Part shown: in pieces, positions 41,302-50,776 of the stretch | How the letters are laid out: every line of letters begins with the position of its first letter | Numbering within the stretch: position 1 is the stretch's first letter | NCBI GenBank assembly: GCA_029880265.1 | Contig: JAOUOT010000010.1 | Location: 1 to 64,000 of the forward strand | Length of the DNA: 64,000 nucleotides | Source of the DNA: Spirochaetia bacterium | GTDB taxonomy: Bacteria > Spirochaetota > Leptospiria > Turneriellales > JAOUOS01 | Direction of reading: 5' to 3' | Translations under genes and position numbers: made by a program | The notes under the pieces: generated by a model | What the model was told of the DNA's origin: nothing | The model's database searches: none | The model's input: the letters and a program-made list of their open reading frames with translations, nothing else

Positions 41302-42525
41302 ATGAAAGAGTTTGCCTTATATCTTTTTATCTTCAGTGTAGGCGCGTTTGTAATTCCTATTCTCAGTCGTTTTATAAGAATTCCCATCTTAGTCGGAGAA
41401 ATTATATACGGAATGCTTTTAAGATTGTTTTTATATGAACAAAACATTGATTTTAGCCTTATTAATTTTCTCTCAGATATGGGTTTTATTTTTATTATGT
41501 TTTTAGCCGGCTTAGAAATTAACTTTGATAACTTAAAATTAAAGCAGATGTTTAAATCAGGTTCGATGGTTTTGATATATTACGTCGCAGCCGTTTTGAT
41601 TTTTGCGTTTTTTTTCGAATCAAAAAAAATCTTTATTTTAATTTTACTGACAGCGTCTTCGGTGGGCATTATTTTTTTGGGCTTAAAATCAAATAAAACC
41701 GAAAGCGATTCTCTGGGCCAAACTCTAATATGGACAGGCACCTTAGGAGAGCTTTTAAGCATTGTTCTTCTTATGATATTTGAGCTGTATCATTTTCATG
41801 AAAATTCGTTATCGTTAGATTTTGCTCTCGATATTTCGGGTATTATATTGCTTCTTATTGGCGCTTATGTTCTAATAAGGCTGGTACTTCTTTTCTTATG
41901 GTGGTTTCCTGAGTCTGTAGAGCTCTTAGAAGAATCGGGCGACGTTTCTGAGCTGGGCGTAAGGTTGTCTTTTCTGGTTTTATTAACAATGGTCGCTCTG
42001 TCGGCTTATTTTAATCTTGAATTTATCATCGGAGCGTTTTTAGGCGGCATGATGCTTTCTTTTGTTTTTAGAGATAAAAAAATTCTGGAACAAAAGCTGT
42101 CTTCAATAGGCTACGGGTTTTTTATTCCTTTCTTTTTTATGAAACTGGGCTGGGATTTCAATCTTGATATAAATAATCTATCTAAAGTCTTTCTGTTGGC
42201 CTTTCAAATGTATTTTTATATTTTCTTAACCCGATTTGCCGCTTCTGTGATACTAATTCGCGATTATCCCGAGTTTAGTTTAATCGATAAATTTAGAACG
42301 GCGTTAGCGGGATCATTTTTATTGGCGGCGCCTTTAACCATTCTAGTGGCCTCGGCCCAATTGGGTTTTAAAATCGAAGAGATAGACGAAATAACATATA
42401 AATCGTTTATTCTTTGTTCCATGATAGGCGGATTTTTGGGTCCTTTGGGATATTCTTTTTTCTACCCCAAAGATTCTTATTTTCGTTTAAAAAGAGCGCG
42501 AAACAAATCGACAATTCTGTCTTGA
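41302..42525 (+). CDS. CPA2-family monovalent cation:proton antiporter
   Basis: This 407-residue inner-membrane protein has about twelve membrane segments in the KefB/NhaA-like CPA2 arrangement. Typical stretches are IPILVGEIIYGMLL in the first helix pair, SDMGFIFIMFLAGLEINFDNL, LLTASSVGIIFLGLKSNK, and FNLEFIIGAFLGGMMLSFVF. It lacks the cytoplasmic TrkA-N domain found at the C-terminus of KefB/KefC, which here is supplied by the separate upstream gene. Together they probably form a K+ or Na+/H+ antiporter gated by nucleotide. The ion cannot be decided. The ATG follows the RCK gene by 10 bp. Confidence 0.87.
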   Translation: MKEFALYLFIFSVGAFVIPILSRFIRIPILVGEIIYGMLLRLFLYEQNIDFSLINFLSDMGFIFIMFLAGLEINFDNLKLKQMFKSGSMVLIYYVAAVLIFAFFFESKKIFILILLTASSVGIIFLGLKSNKTESDSLGQTLIWTGTLGELLSIVLLMIFELYHFHENSLSLDFALDISGIILLLIGAYVLIRLVLLFLWWFPESVELLEESGDVSELGVRLSFLVLLTMVALSAYFNLEFIIGAFLGGMMLSFVFRDKKILEQKLSSIGYGFFIPFFFMKLGWDFNLDINNLSKVFLLAFQMYFYIFLTRFAASVILIRDYPEFSLIDKFRTALAGSFLLAAPLTILVASAQLGFKIEEIDEITYKSFILCSMIGGFLGPLGYSFFYPKDSYFRLKRARNKSTILS

Positions 42526-43020
42526 TGGCGAATATTGCGCGGTTCAAGGTATAGAATTTTATTTTTAATTAATGTTTCTTTTGACGGTAATTTCTTGCCG
42601 TCAAAAATAGAATTATTCTTACCGTTTTCTTCTTCTTTCATATCGCCGCGGGTCTGTGTAATAAGTCGTATTTCGATACATTTTCCGCCGTTCATCGAGT
42701 GAAAATTGCCGAAAATAAGGCATTTTTCGTATCGTAAGCAAGGCTTGTCGAAGGCTTATGAGGCGGAAAACACTCAATAACCGACTTATTACACAGCGCC
42801 AATATTAATATCGGACGCGCAATATTTGAAACTTAAAGGGTTGCCCTGATTTCTGGTTCACTTTATAGGGGTCCAATCGGGCGATTTGCCTGTTAAAGCG
42901 CAAGAACGCCCTTAGATTGACTGCATCGCCAGGCGTTACAACGCGCTTATTTACGCAAAATGATTGTGGAAAACCAAAAAAAAGAATTGAAATTTTTGCT
43001 AAGTTTTCCAATGTGACATA
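42526..43020. other. 495-bp gene-free stretch with nested inverted repeats
   Basis: This lies between the antiporter and the giant coiled-coil gene. It holds an outer inverted repeat AATATTGCGCG (42531-42541) with CGCGCAATATT (42816-42826), and inside it the MITE-like element at 42654..42796. The minus-strand ORFs 42477..42695 and 42805..43011 cross repeat arms or show no recognisable protein and are not called. The last 190 bases show no feature I can name, although they must contain the promoter of the next gene. Confidence 0.6.
42654..42796. mobile_element. MITE-like element with 15-bp perfect terminal inverted repeats
   Basis: CTGTGTAATAAGTCG (42654-42668) is repeated exactly in reverse complement at 42782-42796. 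A second inner pair, TTTTCCGCC and GGCGGAAAA, lies inside. The 143-bp element has no ORF. Its TGTGTAA-type ends and the internal GCAAG..TCGAAGG block resemble the element at 7683..7840. This suggests one family of non-autonomous elements, or alternatively a long stem-loop that acts in RNA. Confidence 0.6.
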
Positions 43021-46000
43021 ATGCTTGAATTTATCCTTCCGTTTTTTGGTTCTGTAAGCGTATTTTTGCTTTTAAGAAGACTTGATAAATCAAATTTAAA
43101 TTTAAGAAAGCTTAAAACAATCATTGAAAGAGAGCAGAAAGAAATAATTGAGATAGCGTTAAAGAAAAAAGAAGAGTTAAAAGACGCTACCACCGATTTT
43201 GATCTTATACAGGTAAATTCGGCAAAGTATCTTGAAAAAATCAAGGGCGAGCTTGAAACCGCAAAACATTCCATAACCGAAGTCGAACATCGTCGCCTTG
43301 AGCTTATCGGCATGGGCAAAGATTTGCAAATTCTTGAAGAAACCACTATATCTGTAAAAGAACAGTTAAAATTTATAAACGATTCTCTTGATAGAGTAGA
43401 CAGTCACCATAAAAAGGTTAAATGGCTTGAAGAACATATAAAGGCGATTGACGACGACGCGACAAGAATGGTTCAAATATTTCAAAGTTCGCTAAAAGAA
43501 AAATCTGACGAGATGAGCGAGTTTCTCGAAAAGAAAGTCGAAAAGATGAGTCTTGAAACTATCGAATATCAAAAAGAATTAAGAGAAGCGGTTATTGAAA
43601 AGCAGGAAGATTTATCTAAAAAGATTTCGGCCGATTATAAAGACCTTGAAGTTGTTCTTAAAAAAAGCGCGAAACAGCTTACCGACGAACTTGAAAAACG
43701 CATTGATACATATTTTTCTCAAATAAACGAAATGAGTTCGCGCATCGAGGTAAACGAAGAAATCATTCAAAATAGAATTCCCTCAATGGTTGAAGATATC
43801 AAAAATTCTCTAAAGACAGACCTGTCGACCGAAGAAGAAAAGCTTGAAGCCGTAAAAATTGAAATGGAACGGCTTGAAGAAAATTTAATCAAGAAGCTAA
43901 ACGCCTTTAAAATTGAAATGGAATCTCACAGGGCGGCTTTGTTTGGCGACGTCTCTGAAGAAGCCGAGAATATTCGAAATCAAATTCAAAATCTTGATTT
44001 AGAGGCTCTCGCGAAAAAAGACGAACTGATAAAGGCGACCAGGGCCGAAGCGAAAAAAGTCGAAGGCTATATTTATAAACTTGAAGAATTTTATCAAAAA
44101 GCAGGCGAGGGTTTATTTAATACCGCCAAAAAGAAAGAAGATGAAATCGAAAAAAAGACAATGGCTTTTGAAGAAAAAAGCTCCGAAGCGTTGTCTGATA
44201 TTTATGAAATGAAAAAAGAGATTTTTTCACAGGTTAAAAGTACCGTTGAAGAAACCCTGCAGGAAATTGAAGCAAGGGCGGGCAAAATTTTAGACGTTAA
44301 CTTTGATTCGGTTGAAAACAGGGCCGAAGAATTAAAAACTCAAATCGGTAAAAATATTTCTGAACTCGAAAATGTCGTGAAAAACTCAATTGTAGAAATT
44401 GAGAAACGCTCAAATGAAATCTTGAAAAATAATTTCGCCGATGTATCGGGCGAAGCCGAAAAACTTCGGCTTGAAATGCATAAAAATACTCAAGAGATTG
44501 AAGAGGCTGTCGGCGAAGCCTTATCTCATATTGAAAATAAAACAATGCAGATGTTAAAAGAAAACGGCGGCGATTTTCAAAAAGAAATAGAAACGGCTCG
44601 AGATGAACTAAAGCATAATATCGCAGCGTTTGAAAATATGCTTGAAGAAGCTCTTATTCATATTGATGAAAAAGCCGAAAGTCTTATTAAAGATAATAAC
44701 GATAAGTTTTTCAAAGAAATAGACAGGGCCAAACTTGAGATTGCAAACAGCTTATCTGCAGTTGAAGAATTGGTCGAGAATGCGTCTTCTGAAATTCAAA
44801 ATAAAACAAAAGAAATAATTTCTGAAAATATAGAAGTCATAACGGCTGAAAAAGACAGCTTTTCAATAAATGCGAAAGAGATTTCTCTTTTAATAGAAAA
44901 TTCTCTTGAAGAGGCTATAGCAAGCATTAAAGAAAAATCAGAACAATTGGCCCAAGCAAGCTACCATTCTTTTTTTGAAAAAGCCGAAAAGCTTCAGCAT
45001 GATATAAGAAAAGATCTCTTGCAGATAAATGAGTCTCTTGAAAACGCGTTGCGTCAAATTGAAGAGAAAACTCAGTCGGCTGTGTCGTTTAATATCGAGA
45101 ATATTGCAAAAGAAATTGAACAGCTGCAGGCCGAGGCCAGCGAAAACATTTCTATGATTGATAACGCGTTAAACGAGGCTATGGCTAAGATTGAAGAAAA
45201 ATCGAACGACTTTTTATCAATAAGCAAAAATGACGTTATTAAAGAAATTGAACAATTAAAAGTATTATCTAAAGAAAACGTTTCTTCTATTGAAGAAACG
45301 TTTCAAAAAGCAATTGCGGCAATTGAAGAAAAATCGGCTCAAGTAACAGAACTGCAATCAAAAGATATTAATTCTGAAGCCGAAAAAGCAAAATTAGAAA
45401 TAGAAGAGCAGGCCGCTTTATTTAGCGAAGAAATAAACAAAAATATTCATGAAATAAGCGATAAGTCTTCAGAATTATTTGAACAGCATAAGGCCGATTT
45501 TGATAAAAATACCCTACAGTTGTCTTCTGAATATGAAATTATAAAATCGCAATTTGAAGAAATTCATAAAAATTTAATTGATAAGTATACGGCAATAGAA
45601 GAAAAAATTCATCTTTTAAATTCAGAGTCAGAAACACATTTCTCTGAATATCTAAAAAAACTACAAGAAGCGCAAGAGTTAAGCGCCGGCGAGTTTGCCC
45701 GACAGCATGACGATTTTATAAAAAAAGTAGATATTATAACCGACGAAATAAGCCTGAAATTAGAATCTATTAATGAAATAGAAGAGGGCGTCAAGAATAC
45801 ATGCGAACAGTATTTGTCAAAAGTCAATGAATCGGCGAAAGACGCATTGTCTGACATTTCAAATTACGCCGAAGACTTTAAGCAAACAGCTCTGCAAATA
45901 AACGACGAACTTCTTGAACTGCTTGAAAAAAATCAAGAAGCCGAACCTTCTCTTAAACAGCATTTTGATAATTTATTAAACGAGCTTCTCGCGACCCAAG

Positions 46001-48645
46001 GGGCGGCAAAAGAAGAAATTAATTTAATGATAGAAAACCTAACCTCATCGGGCAGCGGTATAAAAAACGAAATTATTGAATACGCTCAAAATGCAAGGGC
46101 GTTTGAAGAAACCTTAAAGAATAATTTTGACGAATATCTAGATGATATTAAAGAAGCCGAGGCTGCGGCTAAAGAAAATATCGGCAAGAATGTTGTTGAA
46201 TTTGATAATTTTGTCGCAGAGGCTAAAAACGAGATATTGTCGAATGTAACGCAGGCAGATGACCGGTTCAATGACCTTGATAACCGTATTGGGTCATATG
46301 CGCAAAATATCAGAGATTTTGAGAAAGAAGCCGAGACTGTTTTTAGCGATTCAAGAAAACAATTTGAAGTTATGGCAAAGGGCGTTATCGAAAATATAAA
46401 TTCGCATCTTCAAAAACTTGAATCTTCAGAAGATATTCTTGATAAAAAACTCCATGAATATTCCGTTCTTTTAAAAAACTCAGAAAAGATATCGCGCGAA
46501 GATCTTAAAAAGCATTCTGACGAATTGATGAAAATATCTTCTAACATAATGTCAGAATTTAACGCAAGCTTTAATAAGTTTGAAGGTTTCGAAAAACAAT
46601 TTAACGGACAATACGAAGAGTATCTCGCAAAACTAGAGGCCTCTGAAAAAAATTCTAAAAATGAAATAAATAAACAAATAAAAACGCTTGAAGATCGCCT
46701 GCTTAAGGCAGATAAATTTGAAGAAAATCTGCAAGAAAAGCTGGATGATTTTGGGGTGCAGGTTGAAGAATCGACAAAAGACGCTAAAAAACAATTTGAT
46801 AAGTATCTGTTTGAATTGAAAACTTCATCACAGGCGTATAAAGAAGAGTTTGAAAATGAACTTAACGAACAATATTTGAAAATCTCTGAACAAATAGCGG
46901 CTCTAGAAGACGATATGAAAGATATTCATGAGAAATCAGGTTTAGATTTTGGCAAGAAAGTTCAAGACGTTTATTCTAAAATACAGCTTGTCGAGAAAAA
47001 TCTTTTACAGTCTCAAGAAATGCTGGTTAAGAAATGGGATGAAGACGCCGGAGTCGTTCTTAAAAGAATTGAAGAAAAAGAAGCTCTTTTTGAGCAAAGC
47101 GCCGAAAAATGGCAGACAAAACTCGAGACAAACTTTCAATCGGTTCGCGAAGATATACATAAGAAATATATTGAATTAGAGAAAAAAGGCTCTGAAATAT
47201 CTTCAGGCATTGAAAATCAGATTGAAAATGAAATTCTGCGCATAAAAGAGATGTCTGAAGAAAAGCGAAAAGAAAATGAAGAAAGTATGGCCGTTTCTGT
47301 AAACGCATTTAAAGATAAAATTATTCAAAAAGAAAATCAGGTACTCGAAGATTTAAACCAATTTTCGGGTAAAATTCAAGCATTTAAAACAGAATTTGAA
47401 AGCGGAAATTCTAAGTTAATACAGATCATTGAAGACGAGAAAAAGAAAAAAGTAATTGAAATTCAAAGCATTGCCGAAAAACAGCTGAATCTTTTCAGCG
47501 AAGAAATGGATACCATTGCGTCTTCATATTTAAGCGATTTTAGCGAGAAGTCAAAAGAAAATCTCGAAAATATATCGTCGATTCAAGAAGAATTAGAAAG
47601 TTCTCTGGCCGAATTCAGAGAAAAACAGCAAGATGTAATGTCGTCTATTGTAGACGAAACTGAAAAAACCGGAGATGAAATTCAGTTTCTGCAAGATATG
47701 CTTAAAGAACTGAAGCAAGAAACAAAAATCGCTCAAAAAGCGCAGGCAAGCGCTTCTGAGATAAGAAAACTTATCTCAGAATTTGACCAAAAGTTAAAAC
47801 TTGTAAAAGAGAAAAATACAAGTTTAGACGAAATATTCGCCAAGGTTGAAAGCATGAAAGATCTAAGGGTGCGCCTAGATTCTGAGCTAGCCGTGATTTC
47901 TCAAAAAAGAGATAAGGTCGACAAATTAGAAGAACAGCTTCAGTTAATATTAAATTTAAGAGATGAAATTGAAGAAAAAGGCGAAAGTTTAGAGCGCATA
48001 AACGAGAAAGTAAACGAAATAAGTTCCGTATATAAAAACTTATCGACAGAGAAAGAGAATCTTGACGAAGTATTAAATGAATTTATGAACCAGCATAAAC
48101 TTGTCGAAAAAGCGATTGAATCTATCGGCTCTCAAAATAAAGGCATCGAAAACCTGCAGGAACAATTTGCCCATCTATCGGGGCTGCTTGAAAAACTAGA
48201 CAATAAGACTTCTGTTATGAACGGCGAAGTTGAAGAGCTTTCAGAGCAAATGAGCGCGTTAAAAAAACACGAAAGCGAAATAGAAGACGTCAAGAAGAAA
48301 TTTCTTGAAATTGAAGATTTAATAGAAGACGTTGATAAGCGAAAGCAGCAGATAGATATACTAAAGAAAAGATTCGACGAGTTAAGATTAGAGATGACCT
48401 CAAGCGTTGAGGCTATTGAAATGATAGAACAAAACGCCGAATCTAAAGTTAAAAAAATGTCAGAATTTATTTCGGCTGTCGACGAAAAGTTATCTTCGCC
48501 TAAGATTGTCAAAGATTTTGGGGTAGGCGATAAAAAAGAAGTCGTATTAAGATTGGGCAAAATGGGCTGGACAGTAGACGAGATTGCCGATAAAATCAAT
48601 ATCGACAAAGGCACAATTGAAACAATCATTTCGACTTTTGATTAA
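43021..48645 (+). CDS. Giant SpiroCoCo-type coiled-coil protein
   Basis: This protein has 1874 residues. A single N-terminal hydrophobic segment (LEFILPFFGSVSVFLLL) is followed by over 1700 residues of nearly uninterrupted coiled coil rich in Glu, Lys, Ile and Leu, with almost no Pro, Cys or Trp. Residues 412-851 consist of ten tandem 44-residue units (see separate entry). The last 40 residues (VVLRLGKMGWTVDEIADKIN then IDKGTIETIISTF) form a helix-turn-helix-like tail. This layout matches the spirochaete-specific SpiroCoCo family, whose role is not established; a cell-body filament or envelope tether is a reasonable guess. Its length would span a few hundred nanometres if extended. It is followed by recG after 52 bp. 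Confidence 0.88.
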   Translation: MLEFILPFFGSVSVFLLLRRLDKSNLNLRKLKTIIEREQKEIIEIALKKKEELKDATTDFDLIQVNSAKYLEKIKGELETAKHSITEVEHRRLELIGMGKDLQILEETTISVKEQLKFINDSLDRVDSHHKKVKWLEEHIKAIDDDATRMVQIFQSSLKEKSDEMSEFLEKKVEKMSLETIEYQKELREAVIEKQEDLSKKISADYKDLEVVLKKSAKQLTDELEKRIDTYFSQINEMSSRIEVNEEIIQNRIPSMVEDIKNSLKTDLSTEEEKLEAVKIEMERLEENLIKKLNAFKIEMESHRAALFGDVSEEAENIRNQIQNLDLEALAKKDELIKATRAEAKKVEGYIYKLEEFYQKAGEGLFNTAKKKEDEIEKKTMAFEEKSSEALSDIYEMKKEIFSQVKSTVEETLQEIEARAGKILDVNFDSVENRAEELKTQIGKNISELENVVKNSIVEIEKRSNEILKNNFADVSGEAEKLRLEMHKNTQEIEEAVGEALSHIENKTMQMLKENGGDFQKEIETARDELKHNIAAFENMLEEALIHIDEKAESLIKDNNDKFFKEIDRAKLEIANSLSAVEELVENASSEIQNKTKEIISENIEVITAEKDSFSINAKEISLLIENSLEEAIASIKEKSEQLAQASYHSFFEKAEKLQHDIRKDLLQINESLENALRQIEEKTQSAVSFNIENIAKEIEQLQAEASENISMIDNALNEAMAKIEEKSNDFLSISKNDVIKEIEQLKVLSKENVSSIEETFQKAIAAIEEKSAQVTELQSKDINSEAEKAKLEIEEQAALFSEEINKNIHEISDKSSELFEQHKADFDKNTLQLSSEYEIIKSQFEEIHKNLIDKYTAIEEKIHLLNSESETHFSEYLKKLQEAQELSAGEFARQHDDFIKKVDIITDEISLKLESINEIEEGVKNTCEQYLSKVNESAKDALSDISNYAEDFKQTALQINDELLELLEKNQEAEPSLKQHFDNLLNELLATQGAAKEEINLMIENLTSSGSGIKNEIIEYAQNARAFEETLKNNFDEYLDDIKEAEAAAKENIGKNVVEFDNFVAEAKNEILSNVTQADDRFNDLDNRIGSYAQNIRDFEKEAETVFSDSRKQFEVMAKGVIENINSHLQKLESSEDILDKKLHEYSVLLKNSEKISREDLKKHSDELMKISSNIMSEFNASFNKFEGFEKQFNGQYEEYLAKLEASEKNSKNEINKQIKTLEDRLLKADKFEENLQEKLDDFGVQVEESTKDAKKQFDKYLFELKTSSQAYKEEFENELNEQYLKISEQIAALEDDMKDIHEKSGLDFGKKVQDVYSKIQLVEKNLLQSQEMLVKKWDEDAGVVLKRIEEKEALFEQSAEKWQTKLETNFQSVREDIHKKYIELEKKGSEISSGIENQIENEILRIKEMSEEKRKENEESMAVSVNAFKDKIIQKENQVLEDLNQFSGKIQAFKTEFESGNSKLIQIIEDEKKKKVIEIQSIAEKQLNLFSEEMDTIASSYLSDFSEKSKENLENISSIQEELESSLAEFREKQQDVMSSIVDETEKTGDEIQFLQDMLKELKQETKIAQKAQASASEIRKLISEFDQKLKLVKEKNTSLDEIFAKVESMKDLRVRLDSELAVISQKRDKVDKLEEQLQLILNLRDEIEEKGESLERINEKVNEISSVYKNLSTEKENLDEVLNEFMNQHKLVEKAIESIGSQNKGIENLQEQFAHLSGLLEKLDNKTSVMNGEVEELSEQMSALKKHESEIEDVKKKFLEIEDLIEDVDKRKQQIDILKKRFDELRLEMTSSVEAIEMIEQNAESKVKKMSEFISAVDEKLSSPKIVKDFGVGDKKEVVLRLGKMGWTVDEIADKINIDKGTIETIISTFD
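44254..45573 (+). repeat. Ten exact 44-residue (132-bp) tandem units in the coiled-coil gene
   Basis: From residue 412 the protein splits into ten consecutive units of exactly 44 residues, starting TLQEIEAR, SIVEIEKR, ALSHIENK, ALIHIDEK, ASSEIQNK, AIASIKEK, ALRQIEEK, AMAKIEEK, AIAAIEEK and NIHEISDK. Position 5 is Ile and position 8 is Lys or Arg in all ten, with no insertion or deletion over 1320 bp. Forty-four is four times eleven, fitting hendecad coiled coils. The DNA copies have diverged widely, so the period is kept by selection on protein structure. Confidence 0.85.
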
Positions 48646-48697
48646 AACTGTCCGTTTTGTTATAAAAATCTTTTGATTTTTTTGTTTATTTTTACCA

Positions 48698-50755
48698 ATG
48701 ACCCCTATAGCTGAACTTTCTTTTTTATCATCGGCGCAAAAAGCCGCTTTTAAAAAAAGGGGCGTTAATAATATTCGCGATCTTTTGTTTTATTTTCCGC
48801 GAAAATATATTGATCGAAATAAAAAACTTGAAATAAGCAAAATTCAACCCGATGAAATTGTCACATTCATCGGGTTGATTCAGGCCGCAAAAGTAAATTA
48901 TGGCAGAAAAAGAAGATTATCGATTACATGCGTTTATGAAAGAAATCTTATCGAAATTACTTTTTTTCAGAGAATTTCTTATTATCAAAAAATATTAAAA
49001 CCCGGCGTCGAGGCCGCGTTTTCAGGAAAAATAGATTTATTCAGGGGCAGACTGTCAATGACGCATCCCGAGTTTGAAATCGTAACAGAAGACGACTTTA
49101 TTCATACGGGAAAAATAATTCCTGTTTATAAAATTACCGAATTAATGCAGAAAAATTTTCTCACAAGCAGAGTAATTAGAGATACCGTTCATAAAGTATT
49201 GAAAAAATATTCGGTTTTTATCGAAGAATATTTGCCCAATGATATTATAAAGAAATACGAATTTCAAAGTCTATCGTCTTCTATTGAAACGATGCATTTT
49301 CCCGGGTCATGGGAAAATCTATCGGCGGCGAAAAAGAGACTCGCCTTTGACGAGCTCATCGTTTTTTCTTGTATTATGCATGAAGAAAAAGAAAACAGAA
49401 AAAAAATTAAAAAAAAATATAATATAAATTCAAGAGAGTCGGCTAAATACGAAAAAAATATATTAGAGAACCTGTCTTTTAAGTTGACCAAAGATCAACA
49501 AAAAGCCTGCGATATTTTATATTCTTTGTCTGAGAAACCGTATCCGTTTGCCGCTTTGCTGCAGGGCGATGTCGGCTGCGGAAAGACGCTGGTAGCTTTG
49601 CTTTCGGCTATTCATTATTGTGAAGCGGGAATTCAAACGGCGCTTATGGCGCCTACCGAGATTTTAGCCAGACAGCATTACAAAAATTTTTTGTCTTATC
49701 TTTCGTCTGTTCCGTTTTTTCCTATTGATATATTATTGGGTGCAGAGAAGGCTAAAGAAAGAGCTTCTAAACTTGAAAGGCTCAAACGCGGAGAAACAAA
49801 GCTTATCATAGGAACGCATAGTCTATTTCAAAATGACGTCGCTTTTTATAACCTCGGTTATGTTATTATTGACGAACAGCACCGCTTTGGCGTTGAGCAA
49901 AGAGAGGCCCTAAGAGCAAAAGGCGAAAACCCTGATTTGCTGGCCATGACCGCGACGCCTATTCCCAGAAGTCTTACGCTTACGCTGTACGGAGATTTAG
50001 AGACCGTTCTTATCAAAGAAAAACCCGCCGGCAGAAAGCCTATTGAAACAAAGCTTTTTGACGAATTTGAACTTTCTCGCCTGTATAAAGGCGTTAAAAA
50101 ATATGTGGATGAAGGCAGGCAGGCGTATATCGTTTATCCGGTAATTGACGAAAGCGAAAATATTGCGTGGGCCTCATTAATGGCAGATTATGAAAAACTG
50201 GAAAAAAATGAATTTAAAGGTTACCGTTTAGGCATTTTGCACGGACGTTTAAGCGGCGAAGAAAAAGAAAGGGCTATGCAGAAATTTAAAGAAGGGCTCA
50301 TTCAAATTCTTATCGCTACAACGGTCGTAGAGGTCGGGGTTGACGTTGCTAACGCTACGGTAATGCTGATTAGAAACGCTGAAAGGTTCGGCTTATCGCA
50401 GCTGCATCAGCTTAGGGGGCGCGTAGGCAGAGCAGACTTAAAAAGTTTTTGCATACTCGTAAAATCAAACAAAATAACCATAGAGGCCGAAAAAAGATTA
50501 GAAGCGATGATAGAATCTGAAGACGGATTTTATTTGGCGCAAAAAGATCTTGAAATAAGGGGCCCCGGAGAGCTTTTAGGCATAAAGCAGGCAGGTTTTT
50601 CAGAATTTAAGGTCGCAGACTTAAGATATCATTCAGACCTGGCAGAAAAAGCAAATCAGACAATATTAGAAGTTCCGTCTCTTCGAGAAAAAATTAAATC
50701 AATTAAAAACTGGCAAAAAGATTTAAAAAAAGGGTTTCTTATTATGCAAAACTAA
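48698..50755 (+). CDS. recG: ATP-dependent DNA helicase RecG
   Basis: RecG regresses stalled replication forks and branch-migrates Holliday junctions. The 685-residue protein is complete. It has an N-terminal wedge/OB region (FYFPRKYIDRNKKLEISKI, VTFIGLI), Walker A in LLQGDVGCGKTLVALL, motif Ia APTEILARQHY, motif II as DEQHRFGV (DEQH), motif III MTATPIPRSLTLTLYGD, and LIATTVVEVGVDVANATVM with QLRGRVGRADLKSFC toward the C-terminus. It follows the giant coiled-coil gene by 52 bp and converges with prmC with only four bases between their stops. The ATG start agrees with the family N-terminus. Confidence 0.96.
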   Translation: MTPIAELSFLSSAQKAAFKKRGVNNIRDLLFYFPRKYIDRNKKLEISKIQPDEIVTFIGLIQAAKVNYGRKRRLSITCVYERNLIEITFFQRISYYQKILKPGVEAAFSGKIDLFRGRLSMTHPEFEIVTEDDFIHTGKIIPVYKITELMQKNFLTSRVIRDTVHKVLKKYSVFIEEYLPNDIIKKYEFQSLSSSIETMHFPGSWENLSAAKKRLAFDELIVFSCIMHEEKENRKKIKKKYNINSRESAKYEKNILENLSFKLTKDQQKACDILYSLSEKPYPFAALLQGDVGCGKTLVALLSAIHYCEAGIQTALMAPTEILARQHYKNFLSYLSSVPFFPIDILLGAEKAKERASKLERLKRGETKLIIGTHSLFQNDVAFYNLGYVIIDEQHRFGVEQREALRAKGENPDLLAMTATPIPRSLTLTLYGDLETVLIKEKPAGRKPIETKLFDEFELSRLYKGVKKYVDEGRQAYIVYPVIDESENIAWASLMADYEKLEKNEFKGYRLGILHGRLSGEEKERAMQKFKEGLIQILIATTVVEVGVDVANATVMLIRNAERFGLSQLHQLRGRVGRADLKSFCILVKSNKITIEAEKRLEAMIESEDGFYLAQKDLEIRGPGELLGIKQAGFSEFKVADLRYHSDLAEKANQTILEVPSLREKIKSIKNWQKDLKKGFLIMQN

Positions 50756-50776
50756 TGCGTTATTTTTTAACGCATT
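50754..50776. terminator. Hairpin shared by the recG and prmC ends
   Basis: AATGCGTTA-TTTTT-TAACGCATT is a perfect 9-bp stem spanning both stop codons of the convergent genes. No clear T-tract follows on either strand, so efficiency as an intrinsic terminator is uncertain. Its position is right for a bidirectional one. Confidence 0.45.

Noticed and set aside
42477-42695. Minus-strand ORF of 72 residues after the antiporter
   Set aside because: It overlaps the antiporter 3' end and one arm of the MITE-like inverted repeat; no family recognised.
48132-48629. Minus-strand ORF of 165 residues
   Set aside because: Antisense to the coiled-coil gene; Ser/Ile/Phe-rich composition is what the reverse of Glu/Lys-rich coding gives.
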